Notes under the pieces: generated by a model
The model's database searches: none
Told to the model about the DNA's origin: nothing
The model's input: the letters and a program-made list of their open reading frames with translations, nothing else
Made by a program: the position numbers and the translations under genes
From: Amyelois transitella
Lineage: Eukaryota; Arthropoda; Insecta; Lepidoptera; Pyralidae
Direction of reading: 5' to 3'
Length of the DNA: 64,000 nt
Assembly: GCF_032362555.1 (NCBI RefSeq)
Contig: NC_083519.1
Coordinates: 6,093,501 to 6,157,500, forward strand
Shown here: one piece after another, positions 1-10,465 of the stretch
Layout: each line of letters starts with the position of its first letter
How positions within the stretch are numbered: the first letter of the stretch is position 1

Positions 1-111
1 TGATGCAGGTCGCCTCTTACAGAGCGAGCTTATAAATCTTGGGGTATTTTGTAAGTACATTGAAAATTCTAATATAATAAAAATTGCGGAGTGTCTCGGG
101 GATGTTACACC

Positions 112-420
112 TAAATTTTAAAATGTAGGGTTCATAAACAGAGCCCTATTACTAAGCCTCCGCTGTCTGTCTGTCAGTCCGTCTGACCAGACTGTATCTT
201 ATAAACCGTGATGGCTAGAAAGCTGAAATTTTCACAAATTATTCATTTCCGTTGCCGCTATAACAACAAACACTAAAAATAAAAATATGAAAAATTAAGG
301 GTCTCTATACTACTTATAAACGTGTTATTCTTTTTTTGCTCAATATTAATAACGGTTACAGTTAGACGCTTAGGTAACACTTTCATAGAATATTTAGTAG
401 TACGTTTAAAAATAAATTAT
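112..420. repeat. Old dispersed repeat, left part
   Basis: Degenerate interspersed element containing a gtctgtctgtcagtccgtct stretch and a downstream 'ttgccgctataacaacaaa' stretch. I associate both with a high-copy lepidopteran repeat. Its typical end, an 'acccttcgtgcgcgagtc...ttggccga' string followed by a T run, reappears at about 735-780. The element therefore seems to be split by the RTE-like fragment between the two parts. Family assignment is from memory of lepidopteran repeats and was not searched. Confidence 0.5.
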
Positions 421-429
421 GAAATTAAA

Positions 430-695
430 ATAACGTTATCTATACTAATTAATAAAGCTGAAGAGTTTGTTTGTTTGTTTGAACGCGCTAATCTCAGGAA
501 CTACTGGTTTTAATTTAAAATTCTTTTTGTGTTGAATAGACCATTTATCGAGGAAGGCTTTCATCACGCTGCAACTATTAGGAGTGAAGAAATAAAGTAA
601 AATGTGAAAAAAAAACACGGAAAATTATTCATCCTTGAGGGCTTCAATGATGCCCAAAATAACGCGGGCACAGCTAGTTATTAATATTAACCTTA
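430..695 (+). repeat. RTE-type LINE 3'-end fragment nested in older repeat
   Basis: The stretch holds 'gtttgtttgtttgaacgcgc', then 'gaatagaccatttatcgagg', and ends in 'acgcgggcacagctagt', a string I know as a common lepidopteran RTE-like 3' end. No open reading frame remains. It sits between the two halves of another repeat, so it is the younger insertion. Confidence 0.5.
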
Positions 696-790
696 TCTGA
701 TACAACAAACGCAATTTAACAAACATATTAGTACGGAACCCTTCGTGCGCGAGTCCTGCTAACACTTGGCCGATTTTTTTTCTTGGTTTG

Positions 791-3399
791 CATCACGCGA
801 AAACTTCGTAAATTTTGTCCCCAAAAAAGTACTGTTCCCACGGAATATGCGATAAACGACAGTGTGCTTTAGCGGAACTGCGGGTTAGCTGTTTTACTAC
901 AAATATCGATAATTTGGCAGTTAAAATATAACTAAGTTACCAAAAAAATTAGCGATTTCCTTTTCCGTACTCCACACTATCTATATGAATGCAATAAAAT
1001 TGAATGGAGTCTGGTCTAGTGGATTTGACATGAAAGACGGACAAATAAACACAGTTTCATATTTATAATATTAGTATGGATATGAAAACGAAGTAAGTAA
1101 GTACTTACTATAAAAATACAGTTTAAATAATATGTCGTATCGTGACCATACGCAAAGACGGATTAAATTTAAAGAGCCAGACCACAATCGCTTCCATTTT
1201 TATCATGACAATAATTCATTTCCGTGTCAGTCAGCAATAGGCACTGGGCACTGCTAAATCGATGCCTAATGGATGTTATTCGAGCCACTTTATCAATGGG
1301 ATTGCTATTTATTTTGACACGTGGACACCATATTACAATTTTTATCTCTAATGCTTCAAAAAACGACATGCGCATGCTTTTCGATAGAATCTTTGTATAG
1401 TTTCAGTAATTTATTTATAGTAACTAGCTTTTGTTTGTTAATACTCACAATTATTTTTCTCAACTTGTTTTGGAGCTTAACAGGTAATTATTTCAAAGTT
1501 TGTGGCGCAAGGAACATCACTTGATATTTCCATTGTTTATAGAGCGTGTGGTAACTAGAAGCCACTATCTTTTGCTATGTCTATGGCAAAATAACTCTAT
1601 TAGTAAAACTCGGTCAAAGTTTTGTGTTACCTTAACCTAGGCCTGTTGGGCTATTGACCGTAAATGTTACTCTAAGTGTTGTTGTTTGTACTGTGTATTG
1701 CACACCACCACGTAATCAGATCGTGGTGGCCCGGACAGACCTGGCACTGCCAGCCACCGGCTGTTATCGCGCTTATTGTACTGTTACTTCAACAAAATTG
1801 TTACGTGTTATTGTGCTAAACAAATTGTACAAACTACGTTTTCAGTAAGCAAGCAAGATGAAACTGAAATTGAAAGTAATTGAAAGTGTGGTGGACGATA
1901 CGAGTAGAAGATTTGACCAAATCTTATTATCATCATTTACACACTTTCATCATTACGGATTTATCATGTAAGTAGGTAAGTATATGACGAAAGAATTGTC
2001 TCCCAGATGCAAGATCAAACCCCTCAACAGTCTAACTGAGTAAACTTTACTCAATTTGTTATCGCCGGTTTGTACGACGAGTACCTACACCTTTTTAATC
2101 TGTTTTGACTTCAATACAATTAAGCGTCAGAAAGTTATCTTGTTTAGGAAAATCCCAATGCTGCACACCATTATAGCATGTTCTTCGTACAAGTCTTACC
2201 TAATGCAAAATACCCATTTTGCCTAGTAAACACGGAGGCCACCGTAACATGAGAAGACAGAGATACGTGGTATTATCCCTGGGCCAGATGCCGGCAGTGC
2301 CAGCCACCGGTGCCGTCGCGTCGTCGCCGGCGCCGATGTGACGGCTGCGACACGCGCGATGTGAGCTCATGAGCATGAGGATGACGTAGTTGGTGACCAT
2401 TCATTGACTGACTGATTATCAAATTAACACACAGCCCAAACCGCTGGTTCTAGAGATTTAAAATTTGGCATGTAGATTCCATATCATGTGTTCTGGGAGT
2501 GTACCAAGTTTGCCGAAATTCCCGCAGCAATGGAAATTAACGGTTTTACTCGAGTAGAATTATATGAAGAGACGTCTTAAAAATTATCAAAAAGACATTT
2601 TATAATACCGAGGGTGAAGATTATTTTCTATGCGAACTTTTGAGCTAAAAATCCATCTATCTATTGGTATAAAACCCTATTAAGTAGTTACTATAGAATA
2701 AAACGCAATGACCAAGTTTTGGAAATCAACAACAGCTGACCGTCTTCCTCTGTCTGTCTGAAGAAAGTCTTTCTTTTTTCTGGCTACATGAATTTATATA
2801 CAGGGTGTAAAAAAAATATAAGGGAAGGTAGGCAACTACGTGTAATGAATACTCATCACTACAAACAACTTTTCGAATGGGATATGGTATCGTTTGCGTT
2901 GCGGGTGTGAAGGAGTCCCTTGGGAATAGTTATCCTCACTGATTGACAATCAAGTCAATTATTGGGACTCAAGGGAAGATAGAAGAAGAGGAAAGGAAGA
3001 TAAAATATATGCCCATATGTCTTCAGATGTTGTATTTTGGTAATGTTATTTATTCATGCCTCTGCATAATTTTTTACTAAGTAAATTACTATAGGTATTA
3101 ACAACGTTTACTCATTATATAGATTCTCTACCTTTCAACCTAATAAATACCTACCTATTATTAATCAATAGGGCAAAATAAAATAACCGACGGATAAGTC
3201 GTGCAAACAACCGATAAGAGAAAAGAAAGTGAATGATCTTTTTCTCGCATTATGTTTAATAAACAGCTTTGTTAATTGATATTACCATTTTTTATCATTT
3301 TAACTACGCTGTTAAAATGTCGTCGAAAACAAAGTAATATTAATTATACCTAAGCTCGCAGTGCGCGATTGCTTACAGTTTGCTCTTAAAGCGTTCATT
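791..3399. other. Intergenic stretch without a recognisable gene
   Basis: AT-rich sequence with only short open frames. Two GC-richer patches, around 1700-1770 and 2270-2400, share a nearly identical 20-nt core (1741-1760 and 2291-2310, two mismatches). The first also has an 8-bp inverted repeat, ccaccacg/cgtggtgg, at 1705-1729. On the minus strand at 2200-2400 there is a 66-codon ATG frame with no recognisable domain. These patches look like fragments of one dispersed element rather than exons. Confidence 0.4.
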
Positions 3400-3711
3400 C
3401 ATAGTGGTGGCACTTAATTTCGCCTTTTGACTACATAACAGCGATCGATGGCTGTCGACTCGGACATGTGCGTGCGCGGATCCCGATAATCGGTGATCGT
3501 GTTATCAGTCCGCATGTCCGGAGCGCGGCGCGGGCGCAGCAGGCCCGCTAAGTCCAGTCCAATCCCGGGACGCGTCGCAATCGGCTGCATCCATCTCATC
3601 ATCCCGAAATTACGAAGTCTTCAGTACTGCATTATACAAACAATGACCCGGCTTTACTAGCAACCGTAGAACAATCGCGTCGTGTCTCTAGTGGTGATAT
3701 AAGTTAATAAG
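3400..3711 (+). other. Probable promoter and non-coding first exon of the KLF gene
   Basis: The region is GC-richer than its surroundings (3460-3600) and ends in a usable donor, AATAAG before gtaactg at 3711/3712. The next acceptor, a T-rich tract ending ttccag at 3911-3916, lies five bases before the KLF start codon. A spliced 5' UTR is therefore likely. The transcription start is not visible, so the left boundary is arbitrary. Confidence 0.4.
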
Positions 3712-3921
3712 GTAACTGTTGCTATTATATTTATTTGTTTTAAATATTACAATTACTAGTATATTAGGATAAATTTGTTCGTGGGTGTTAATTGTCTATT
3801 TATAATAAACTCAAACTACAAAATTTTGTATGGTACTTCATATTCTAGTTTTTCATTGCATTATTGAAAGTTAAATTGAAAAGAATATTACTAAGTATTT
3901 TTTTTTATTTTTCCAGACAAA

Positions 3922-4764
3922 ATGTTCTTCGACACAAGTGGCCCGTTACTCCAAGACATTTTCTTGAGTGACCCCACCTTTAACGAGCACTCATCTCCAG
4001 AGAATCTCGCTAACTTCGAGATCCCGAGCTTTGATTCAGATGACGACTGGCAACTAAGAGACTTGGACATACAGTGTGATGCTTTTGTTGGTAATGCTGC
4101 AGATATCTCCAAAGAAGACTTCAATCTAGCAGAAAACTCTCCAGTATTTGATTTTGAAGATTTGGACGAAAGTATAATTGACGTGTACTTATTAGAAGCA
4201 TTAAACAGTGATTTATCTAACGACTCTCCACCATCAGTGATACATTCTGCTGGCAGTAATGAGTCTTTATATGTGATAGACACGCATGACTACGTTGCAA
4301 CATACGGACCAGGGTGGAACAGTAAAGAGAGTACAGAAGGAGATATTGAAAGAGTACATGCAAAAGTACGATCTTGGGGAGAGCCGAAGTTTTGTGCTGA
4401 ACTAGGTGCCTTTCGTTGCCCGGTGGAGGACTGCGGGAAGCTATACGCGAAGGCGTCGCACGTGCGGGCGCATTTGCGGCGACACAGCGGTGAGAAGCCA
4501 TACAGGTGTACGTGGGAGGGGTGCATGTGGAGGTTTGCGAGATCGGATGAGCTCGCGCGACACCGTAGAAGCCACTCCGGAGATAAACCCTACGGGTGTA
4601 CTGAATGTGGCAAGCGATTCGCGCGGTCCGACCATCTTTCGAAGCACGGACGAGTCCACGAACGCCGGCGCCGCGCTGCTGAAGCTTCAGCCGCTGCCGC
4701 CACATCCGCCGCACTCTCCAGGCAGACCACAATGCGAATGACCAGAACAAGGAAAATATCGTGA
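3922..4764 (+). CDS. Klf15: Kruppel-like factor with three C2H2 zinc fingers, KLF15 type
   Basis: A 280-residue nuclear transcription factor expected to bind GC/CACCC boxes. Three C-terminal C2H2 fingers are visible: C166/C171/H184/H188, C196/C201/H214/H218 and C226/C229/H242/H246, joined by the short linkers SGEKPYR and SGDKPYG. This spacing is diagnostic of the Sp/KLF family. The finger-2 pattern WRFARSDELARHRRSHSG and finger-3 pattern RFARSDHLSKH fit KLF15 better than KLF9/13 or Sp. Residues 1-120 are rich in Asp/Glu and hydrophobics, as in an acidic regulatory region. The tail is a short basic and Ala-rich stretch. The whole CDS lies in exon 2, starting five bases after the acceptor at 3916; the start is the first ATG of the exon and has context AAAATGT. 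A long minus-strand open frame over the same DNA is a shadow. Family identity is secure; the exact orthologue is an inference. Confidence 0.88.
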   Translation: MFFDTSGPLLQDIFLSDPTFNEHSSPENLANFEIPSFDSDDDWQLRDLDIQCDAFVGNAADISKEDFNLAENSPVFDFEDLDESIIDVYLLEALNSDLSNDSPPSVIHSAGSNESLYVIDTHDYVATYGPGWNSKESTEGDIERVHAKVRSWGEPKFCAELGAFRCPVEDCGKLYAKASHVRAHLRRHSGEKPYRCTWEGCMWRFARSDELARHRRSHSGDKPYGCTECGKRFARSDHLSKHGRVHERRRRAAEASAAAATSAALSRQTTMRMTRTRKIS

Positions 4765-4906
4765 TTAAAAGCCACGCTTGTGCTTGCATTACTTAAGGAC
4801 ATACATAAAGACTGCTAAGATTTACGGTGTGTTTGTGAAAAAGATGCGTGACCGATAATTGGATACAACATTTACTTATGTATAAGTGCATGCATCTTGT
4901 GACTTA

Positions 4907-4912
4907 AATAAA
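4907..4912 (+). terminator. Poly(A) signal of the KLF gene
   Basis: AATAAA 143 nt after the KLF stop codon, followed by a T/GT-rich stretch. This gives a short 3' UTR ending near 4930. Confidence 0.6.
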
Positions 4913-5377
4913 TTAATATTATAAATGGACTTTATTTTGTGTTAAGACCTTTATTCACAATACCTAAATGAATTCTTTAACTACTTTCATATCATTAAGT
5001 ATAATCTTCTCAGCCTTTTCAATGCTTAAAAATATCAAAAAGCATTTTTTACCTACACTACATAAGACGTCAAATGCTTAGATCTCTTCTCACGAGCATC
5101 AAATCAATTTGTGAACATTGTTCGTTCATTGCGTAGTCTTCATATAGTAAGTAGGTACTCAAGTAAAATATAATAATGTTCAATTTTGGGCCAGTGGCCA
5201 GCACTTGCACCGGAAATCAGTGACATCTACGAACTCAATTGAAAGGATTGCACCTCAAGGCGGGAACAGTGTCATGATATCGTATCACTCCATAGTTAAC
5301 ACCAGTTAACACAATAAGGTAGTACTTATGTGCATTATGGTTCTTCCGGTTTATTATTAAAGACTAGGTATTTGACA

Positions 5378-5485
5378 TACACACATATTATACATACAAT
5401 CACGTCTTTATACCCCTAACGGTGTAGATAGAGCCAGCAGTCTTAAAAGACTGAAAGGCTATATTATTCAGCTGTATGGGTTAAT
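5378..5485 (+). repeat. Dispersed element with 'cacgtct...gtagatagagcc' core, left half
   Basis: The sequence 'aatcacgtctttatacccc' followed by 'gagccagcagtcttaaaaga' matches the left half of an element seen in at least eight more places in this window, for example 11250-11420 (reverse), 22673-22790, 28142-28225, 41030-41130 (reverse), 50715-50780 and 58178-58300. It is non-coding. I regard it as a lepidopteran SINE-like or LINE-end repeat. Confidence 0.6.
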
Positions 5486-6054
5486 AATGGCCATCGCCTA
5501 AAATAATTCCAAGCACCTTCCCCTTGCGGTGTCGTCGTAAACATTATGAGGAGCGGTCACGCGGCACGAATTATTTTTGAAATATCTCACTAACTGTCCG
5601 GAATAGTTTGTCAATTTATTAATTGATGTATGCTTTTCCCTACCTAACGTATTTAACAATGTTTCGTTATCAAAATTTTATTTTAACTTATTTCTATACG
5701 TTTGAGGAAATCCGTTATTAAGGCTACAGGCCTTACACTCTATCTACTTACACTCCTGTCTTTTTATTTATTTATTTTTAACATTTTTTTTAAAGGACAG
5801 GCGGAGTTTATAAACGGTGCATCCTTTATAATCTAGTCATTTATTTACATCAATTGTGACATGGATTTCGATGGCTTGCTAGAAAATTTCACATCTGTTG
5901 ATTATTTTTGACCAGCTACCCCATAACAACTTAAGACCAAATCTTCTGCTATAGCATCGACACAAGTATAAATATCAAGACAGCTTATGGTTCCAGTTCA
6001 GAAAAAAAGTATGATTTACCACTCATTGAAAAAAAAAATATTTTATTAAAATAT

Positions 6055-6235
6055 TTTATAATGATAGAATTGAGATTCAAATAGTGACAGGTTGCTAGCC
6101 CATCGCCTAAAAAAGAATCCTAAGTTTGTAAGCCTATCCCTTAGTCGCCTTTTACGGCATCCATGGGAAAGAGATGGAGTGGTCCTATTATTTTTTTGTA
6201 TTGGTGCCGGGAACCACACGGCAATATATAATGAA
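6055..6235 (+). repeat. Same dispersed element, right half
   Basis: The stretch 'agattcaaatagtgacaggt' through 'cgccttttacggcatccatg' to 'gtgccgggaaccacacggca' is the right half of the same family. Reverse-complement copies of this half occur at 11250-11300 and 15645-15760. The two halves are separated here by about 570 nt of other sequence. Confidence 0.6.
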
Positions 6236-8269
6236 TACTAATCATAAAAATACTTATTTATGTTTAAATTACTTGCTTTTTTGACAGTTTAAACTGTTGG
6301 CCTTTTTACCTTACCCTATTATATTAAGGCCGCCAGACTGAGTTTTCAAAAGGTTCATATTATGAGTTGTTTATCACATTTAGAATAGTTTGGAACAAGT
6401 ATATGACGGGTTGATAATAAAATTTGTTGAATATGTTGAATATTTTTCATTTATCATAAATTTCTCTTAGCGAGGCCTTAATACTCTCAGATACCTTACC
6501 TACTGAAATTGCATTTTTGTCGGGGACTTCGCTCTCGTTGTAATTTCTCGTGGTAAAAGAAGTGGATGTTACTCCTAAGATAAACTAGTCTATCTCATGT
6601 GATCTTAATACCAAACTTTTATAAAAACTAAAATACAAACCTAGAAATATTTCGTATTTAATTCAATAATGAAACTCAGTACATTTTCCCGTCTAAGCTT
6701 GGTTGCTATTTTCACGTTCGATAAAGCCTTTCTATTCCATTGCAGGTAGGTGGTAGGTACAAAAGCAAATAGGCCAATATTTGTCGTTTGACGCCTTTGG
6801 CGGTAAGTAATCGAAATTCAAGAATTAAATACAAGTAAAGGAAAGATGTAAAAATTGTCAAGAAGATTTATTTTTAAATACTATTTTAATTAAATTACTT
6901 TCATTGCAGAACTGGAGCAAATAAACACTTATCTTACTAGAAAACTTATTGACTTGTACAAAAGCCTTAATAAGTACTATATATATAACAAATATACATA
7001 TTTAGGTGGCAAACAACACTTTTAAAGTTACGTGTAATCTGTAGCTATAATCGATAGGTAGCGTCTCTCTGGTGCTCAGTGCCGTCTTTTAACGGGAGAA
7101 AATAAAAAATGGTGCCGTCTGAAAATACAACAGAAATGATTTTCATACGTACCTTTTTTGACAAGGGCTGAGTTTTTGTTTGATACAAAAATCCGAACGT
7201 AAACTCATAGACTATGCACTATAGAGTTAATTGTCTATGGTATTATCCTAAAAAATTACAAAGTCGACACTTCAAGTGTAATTCCATACAAATCAGGTGT
7301 ATTTTTAAATTAGGTTTTGATACACGATTCAACTCGACACAAATAAAAATGGTGGTTCACTAGATTAGATTTCTCTGGATCTATTTGTTACTTGATGTAA
7401 ATTACCAAGGAACAATTTAAAGGATTTTGGAGCACCATACGAGGTTTATTTTATCTTCAATTCAATGAATAAGTAATTGGTGCATATACACAGTGCGACA
7501 GCGAAAGTAGTGTTTGACAAATAACAGGTTGTTGGAGACAGACCAGACACCGATTTCGCTTTAGTTAAATGCGTTATGTGTTCTTTTTTTACTTTTGTAA
7601 GTGGGTTTCGAGAGGCAATTAACTTATTTTTAACAAAGTGAACATCTTGACGTGGTTTTATTATTACAATAAACAAAGAAGCCCATGAAAACTTTTCGAG
7701 TAAGTATGTGATTTTATTCAATCAGCATGTGACCCAAATCGGTGATTTCTCTTCTTTGTGTTTTGCTTTTAACATATATTTCATCTCTTTATCATTATTA
7801 TTCCTCATAATCCGAAATCTGCATGGGGATGTGGTTTCGAGTTACTGCATATTTACAGTATATTTATCGTACTTGTCACGGTTGGATTGAACCTGCTCAC
7901 TGGGGATCAGGTGCATAACTCTGAATACTTGCATATTATTATAATCTTTGTGGAAAATTAAACATTTAATTGATTTTTAATAGGTACTTAATTTTCTATA
8001 AAATGTTTTAGCAAATGAAGACACCAACTGAATGATTCAGTATGCCTAGAAGTGCTCGTAAATATGTAAGATGTCTGATCAGTGGAGATCAAGCAGAGAA
8101 GGTTTCAGGAGATTGATTTGTAAAAAACAAAGAGAACAATGACACAGGATGGCTGAGAATTATAGATACATAGTGCAGGTTAGTTAACTGTCAACTAAGT
8201 TTAAGAAAGTAAGAAACTAAGTTTAAGTGAACAAGATAAAGTAGGATCACTCAAACTCTTGATGTAGTA

Positions 8270-8400
8270 TGTTGTGATCCTACTACTTGCATGAAAAGAG
8301 TTATGAATTTGAATGAAAGTTAAGAAGTATGCAGAGATTTTGGCAAGTCGATAGATGTAGTCTCTGCCAACCCCTTCTGGAAAAAGGCATGTTTGTATGT
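8270..8400 (+). repeat. 3' end of a non-LTR retrotransposon
   Basis: 'gcatgaaaagagttatgaat' through 'gtctctgccaaccccttctg' to a gtatgtat tail closely resembles the 3' end of the LINE fragment in the LAS1 intron at 38630-38760. This is a heavily 5'-truncated copy of the same family. Confidence 0.6.
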
Positions 8401-9088
8401 ATCTTCCTGTCCCTGTAGCGTAGCTCGTGCAATGGGATTTTTATTGCAAAAAGCTTATTGCTGTCTTGTTTCACATCATAATATAAAGCAAATCAACATC
8501 CAACCAAATGGTGTTGGTGCTGTGTTCCTGAACCTGAGGTGTCTACAACCACATCGTAGGAGTAGATGCAGAGAGGCAAATCACTGACCTCCCTAATCTT
8601 GTTTACTAGAATATTGTATGGCAGATGTCAGTTTTGAAAAGGAAATGATTGAAACAATACTAAGGGTAAACAATCTTGATATGTCTTTTCATGAAAAAAA
8701 AACCATCACTACATAGATATTACAAAGACCCCTAATTTCTTTGTCTGTATGTATAAAATAATCTCAAAAAGTTGGGAAGATTTTGTTCCTGTTTGAAATG
8801 TTGGAATGAGGGTTTTCTTAGGAATATATGTCAATAAATTCACCAACATACTAGTATGTAAAATAAAGTATGGTTAATTGCAAAGGTAAATCATTATTAC
8901 ATGATATTTTGCTGATATATAATTATTCAATTCAATATGTTTTAATAAAAGTACTATCAAGATTGTTTACGTTTATATCAGTAGAAAAGTATTGGACTAA
9001 ACCTATCTTATACTATTAGTACTATATCTCGTACTTACAATACAGTAGCAGGTGTTATGTGGTAGTAATTACTCATATTTAATGGCAG

Positions 9089-10465
9089 GTGTTTGTCGGT
9101 GCACTCTCTGCACAATACGAGGCTTTATCTGTGGAAGCCTCTAAGCAGACCAGCTCTGAAGAGATAGTGTGCTGTATAGCAGACAAACTTAACCTCAACA
9201 ATGGTTCCGGAGGGCCATATGAGTTGGCCGAGGTATGTTCTATTTCAATAAGGCAGCATGTACATTGTGAAAGTCAATTAAGAGAAAGGTTAATATACTT
9301 AAAATTATTTTTTTATGCCATGGGCTAACAACCTTGCACTAATATGTGCAGCTGAATTTGCCTTTTCCCCTTCTGAAGGATATAAAGACATGATAGGTTC
9401 ATACTAATATTACAAATGTGAAAGTATGTTTGTCCATGTTTTTAGTTAAAACACTCAACTGATCTTTACGAAATTTTAGATTGGATAGATAGTGGAGTAT
9501 GGATAGGGGCAAAGGGGATTTAAAACGCAGGCAGAGCTGCCGGCGAAAGCTCGTACATAATGTTTCTTATTAACAATTAACAGCACATTAAGCTTTATGA
9601 TCAAATTAGGTAAAAATTTGTTAATTGCATTCAATCATCAAGTCCATTTTTATTCAAATGTTTATTTGGCTGAATATACTCTTACAGTGTTGTTAGTTGT
9701 GTATAAAAATATATTTATTAGGAAAGAATTTGTTGTAACAGTTAATCAGCTGCAGGGCTTTACAGAATAATATTTTACAATAGTATTGGTGAGAACAAGT
9801 AATGTGTTTACAGAATATTTGATTTTCTTCAGAAAATGATTAAGAATGACAGCATTTTTTCATCAACAGGTCCCAATCAAACAATCCTTAGTTTTTTTTT
9901 AAAGGGATTGCTAGGTCTTTTGATTGTGCGCATCCTGGGGTCTTTGATATTTAAGATAGACTGCTTCAACTAGAACATTACTATCAGATGGTGGTCAAGG
10001 TCTCAATGACATATTAGTCATGTTTAATTGACATGCTTGGTGTTTGTCATCTATTTTTTGTGGAATGTACTTGAATGAGTCAGATAAATGCCTTTGCGAC
10101 TTCCTTTATTTATGCATGTTGCAATAACAAAATTCCGTAAATCACTCCAAGAGTGTCACAGTAAATACACAACAGAATATTTTCATAAAAATATCTTTCC
10201 TTTTATACAAAGTCTAATTTTACTATTAAATCACGTAGTTAAGCCCGCTTTACAACATCATTTAGTTAATTGGGTCAGAGTGAGTCATAGAAAGGGACAA
10301 ATTTTTGGAAAAGTGATGTAATTTTTTTTAATTTATTGATTTATCCAAACAGGTTGTCGGCGACGTCGTCAGTGGAGAGTGCAAGGAGAGGCGGCTTGCA
10401 CCCGATGAATCTCCCGTTGGTGTCATGCTACTGTGGCCTAACAATAATTCTGAGCAGTACTATAG
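9089..10465 (+). CDS. Myo9: Myo9 exons for the N-terminal RA (Ras-association-like) domain
   Basis: Exons 9089-9232 and 10353-10465, about 86 residues. The fragment [20 protein letters not shown], followed by a TSSEEIV helix and later [11 protein letters not shown], matches the ubiquitin-like RA fold that opens class IX myosins. The second exon ends in phase 2 and joins directly to the motor exon at 13311, giving [15 protein letters not shown], a typical RA-to-motor junction. The first strand of the domain must be on an upstream exon. Confidence 0.82.

Larger units (their letters stand above)
4935..9088. other. Repeat-rich spacer between the KLF gene and the first visible myosin exon
   Basis: No coding exon is recognised here. 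The unseen N-terminal exon(s) and promoter of the myosin IX gene must lie in this stretch or further left, because its first visible exon begins in phase 0 with an in-frame stop just upstream of the acceptor. Identifiable contents are dispersed repeats at 5378-5485, 6055-6235 and 8270-8400. The rest is AT-rich and featureless to me. Confidence 0.45.

Noticed and set aside
4217..4789. Minus-strand 190-codon open frame over the KLF fingers
   Set aside because: It is a shadow of the GC-rich finger-coding sequence; it shows no domain and the plus strand is a clear C2H2 protein.
7446..7721. 91-codon minus-strand frame
   Set aside because: It begins at a non-ATG codon, lacks any recognisable motif and lies in AT-rich spacer.
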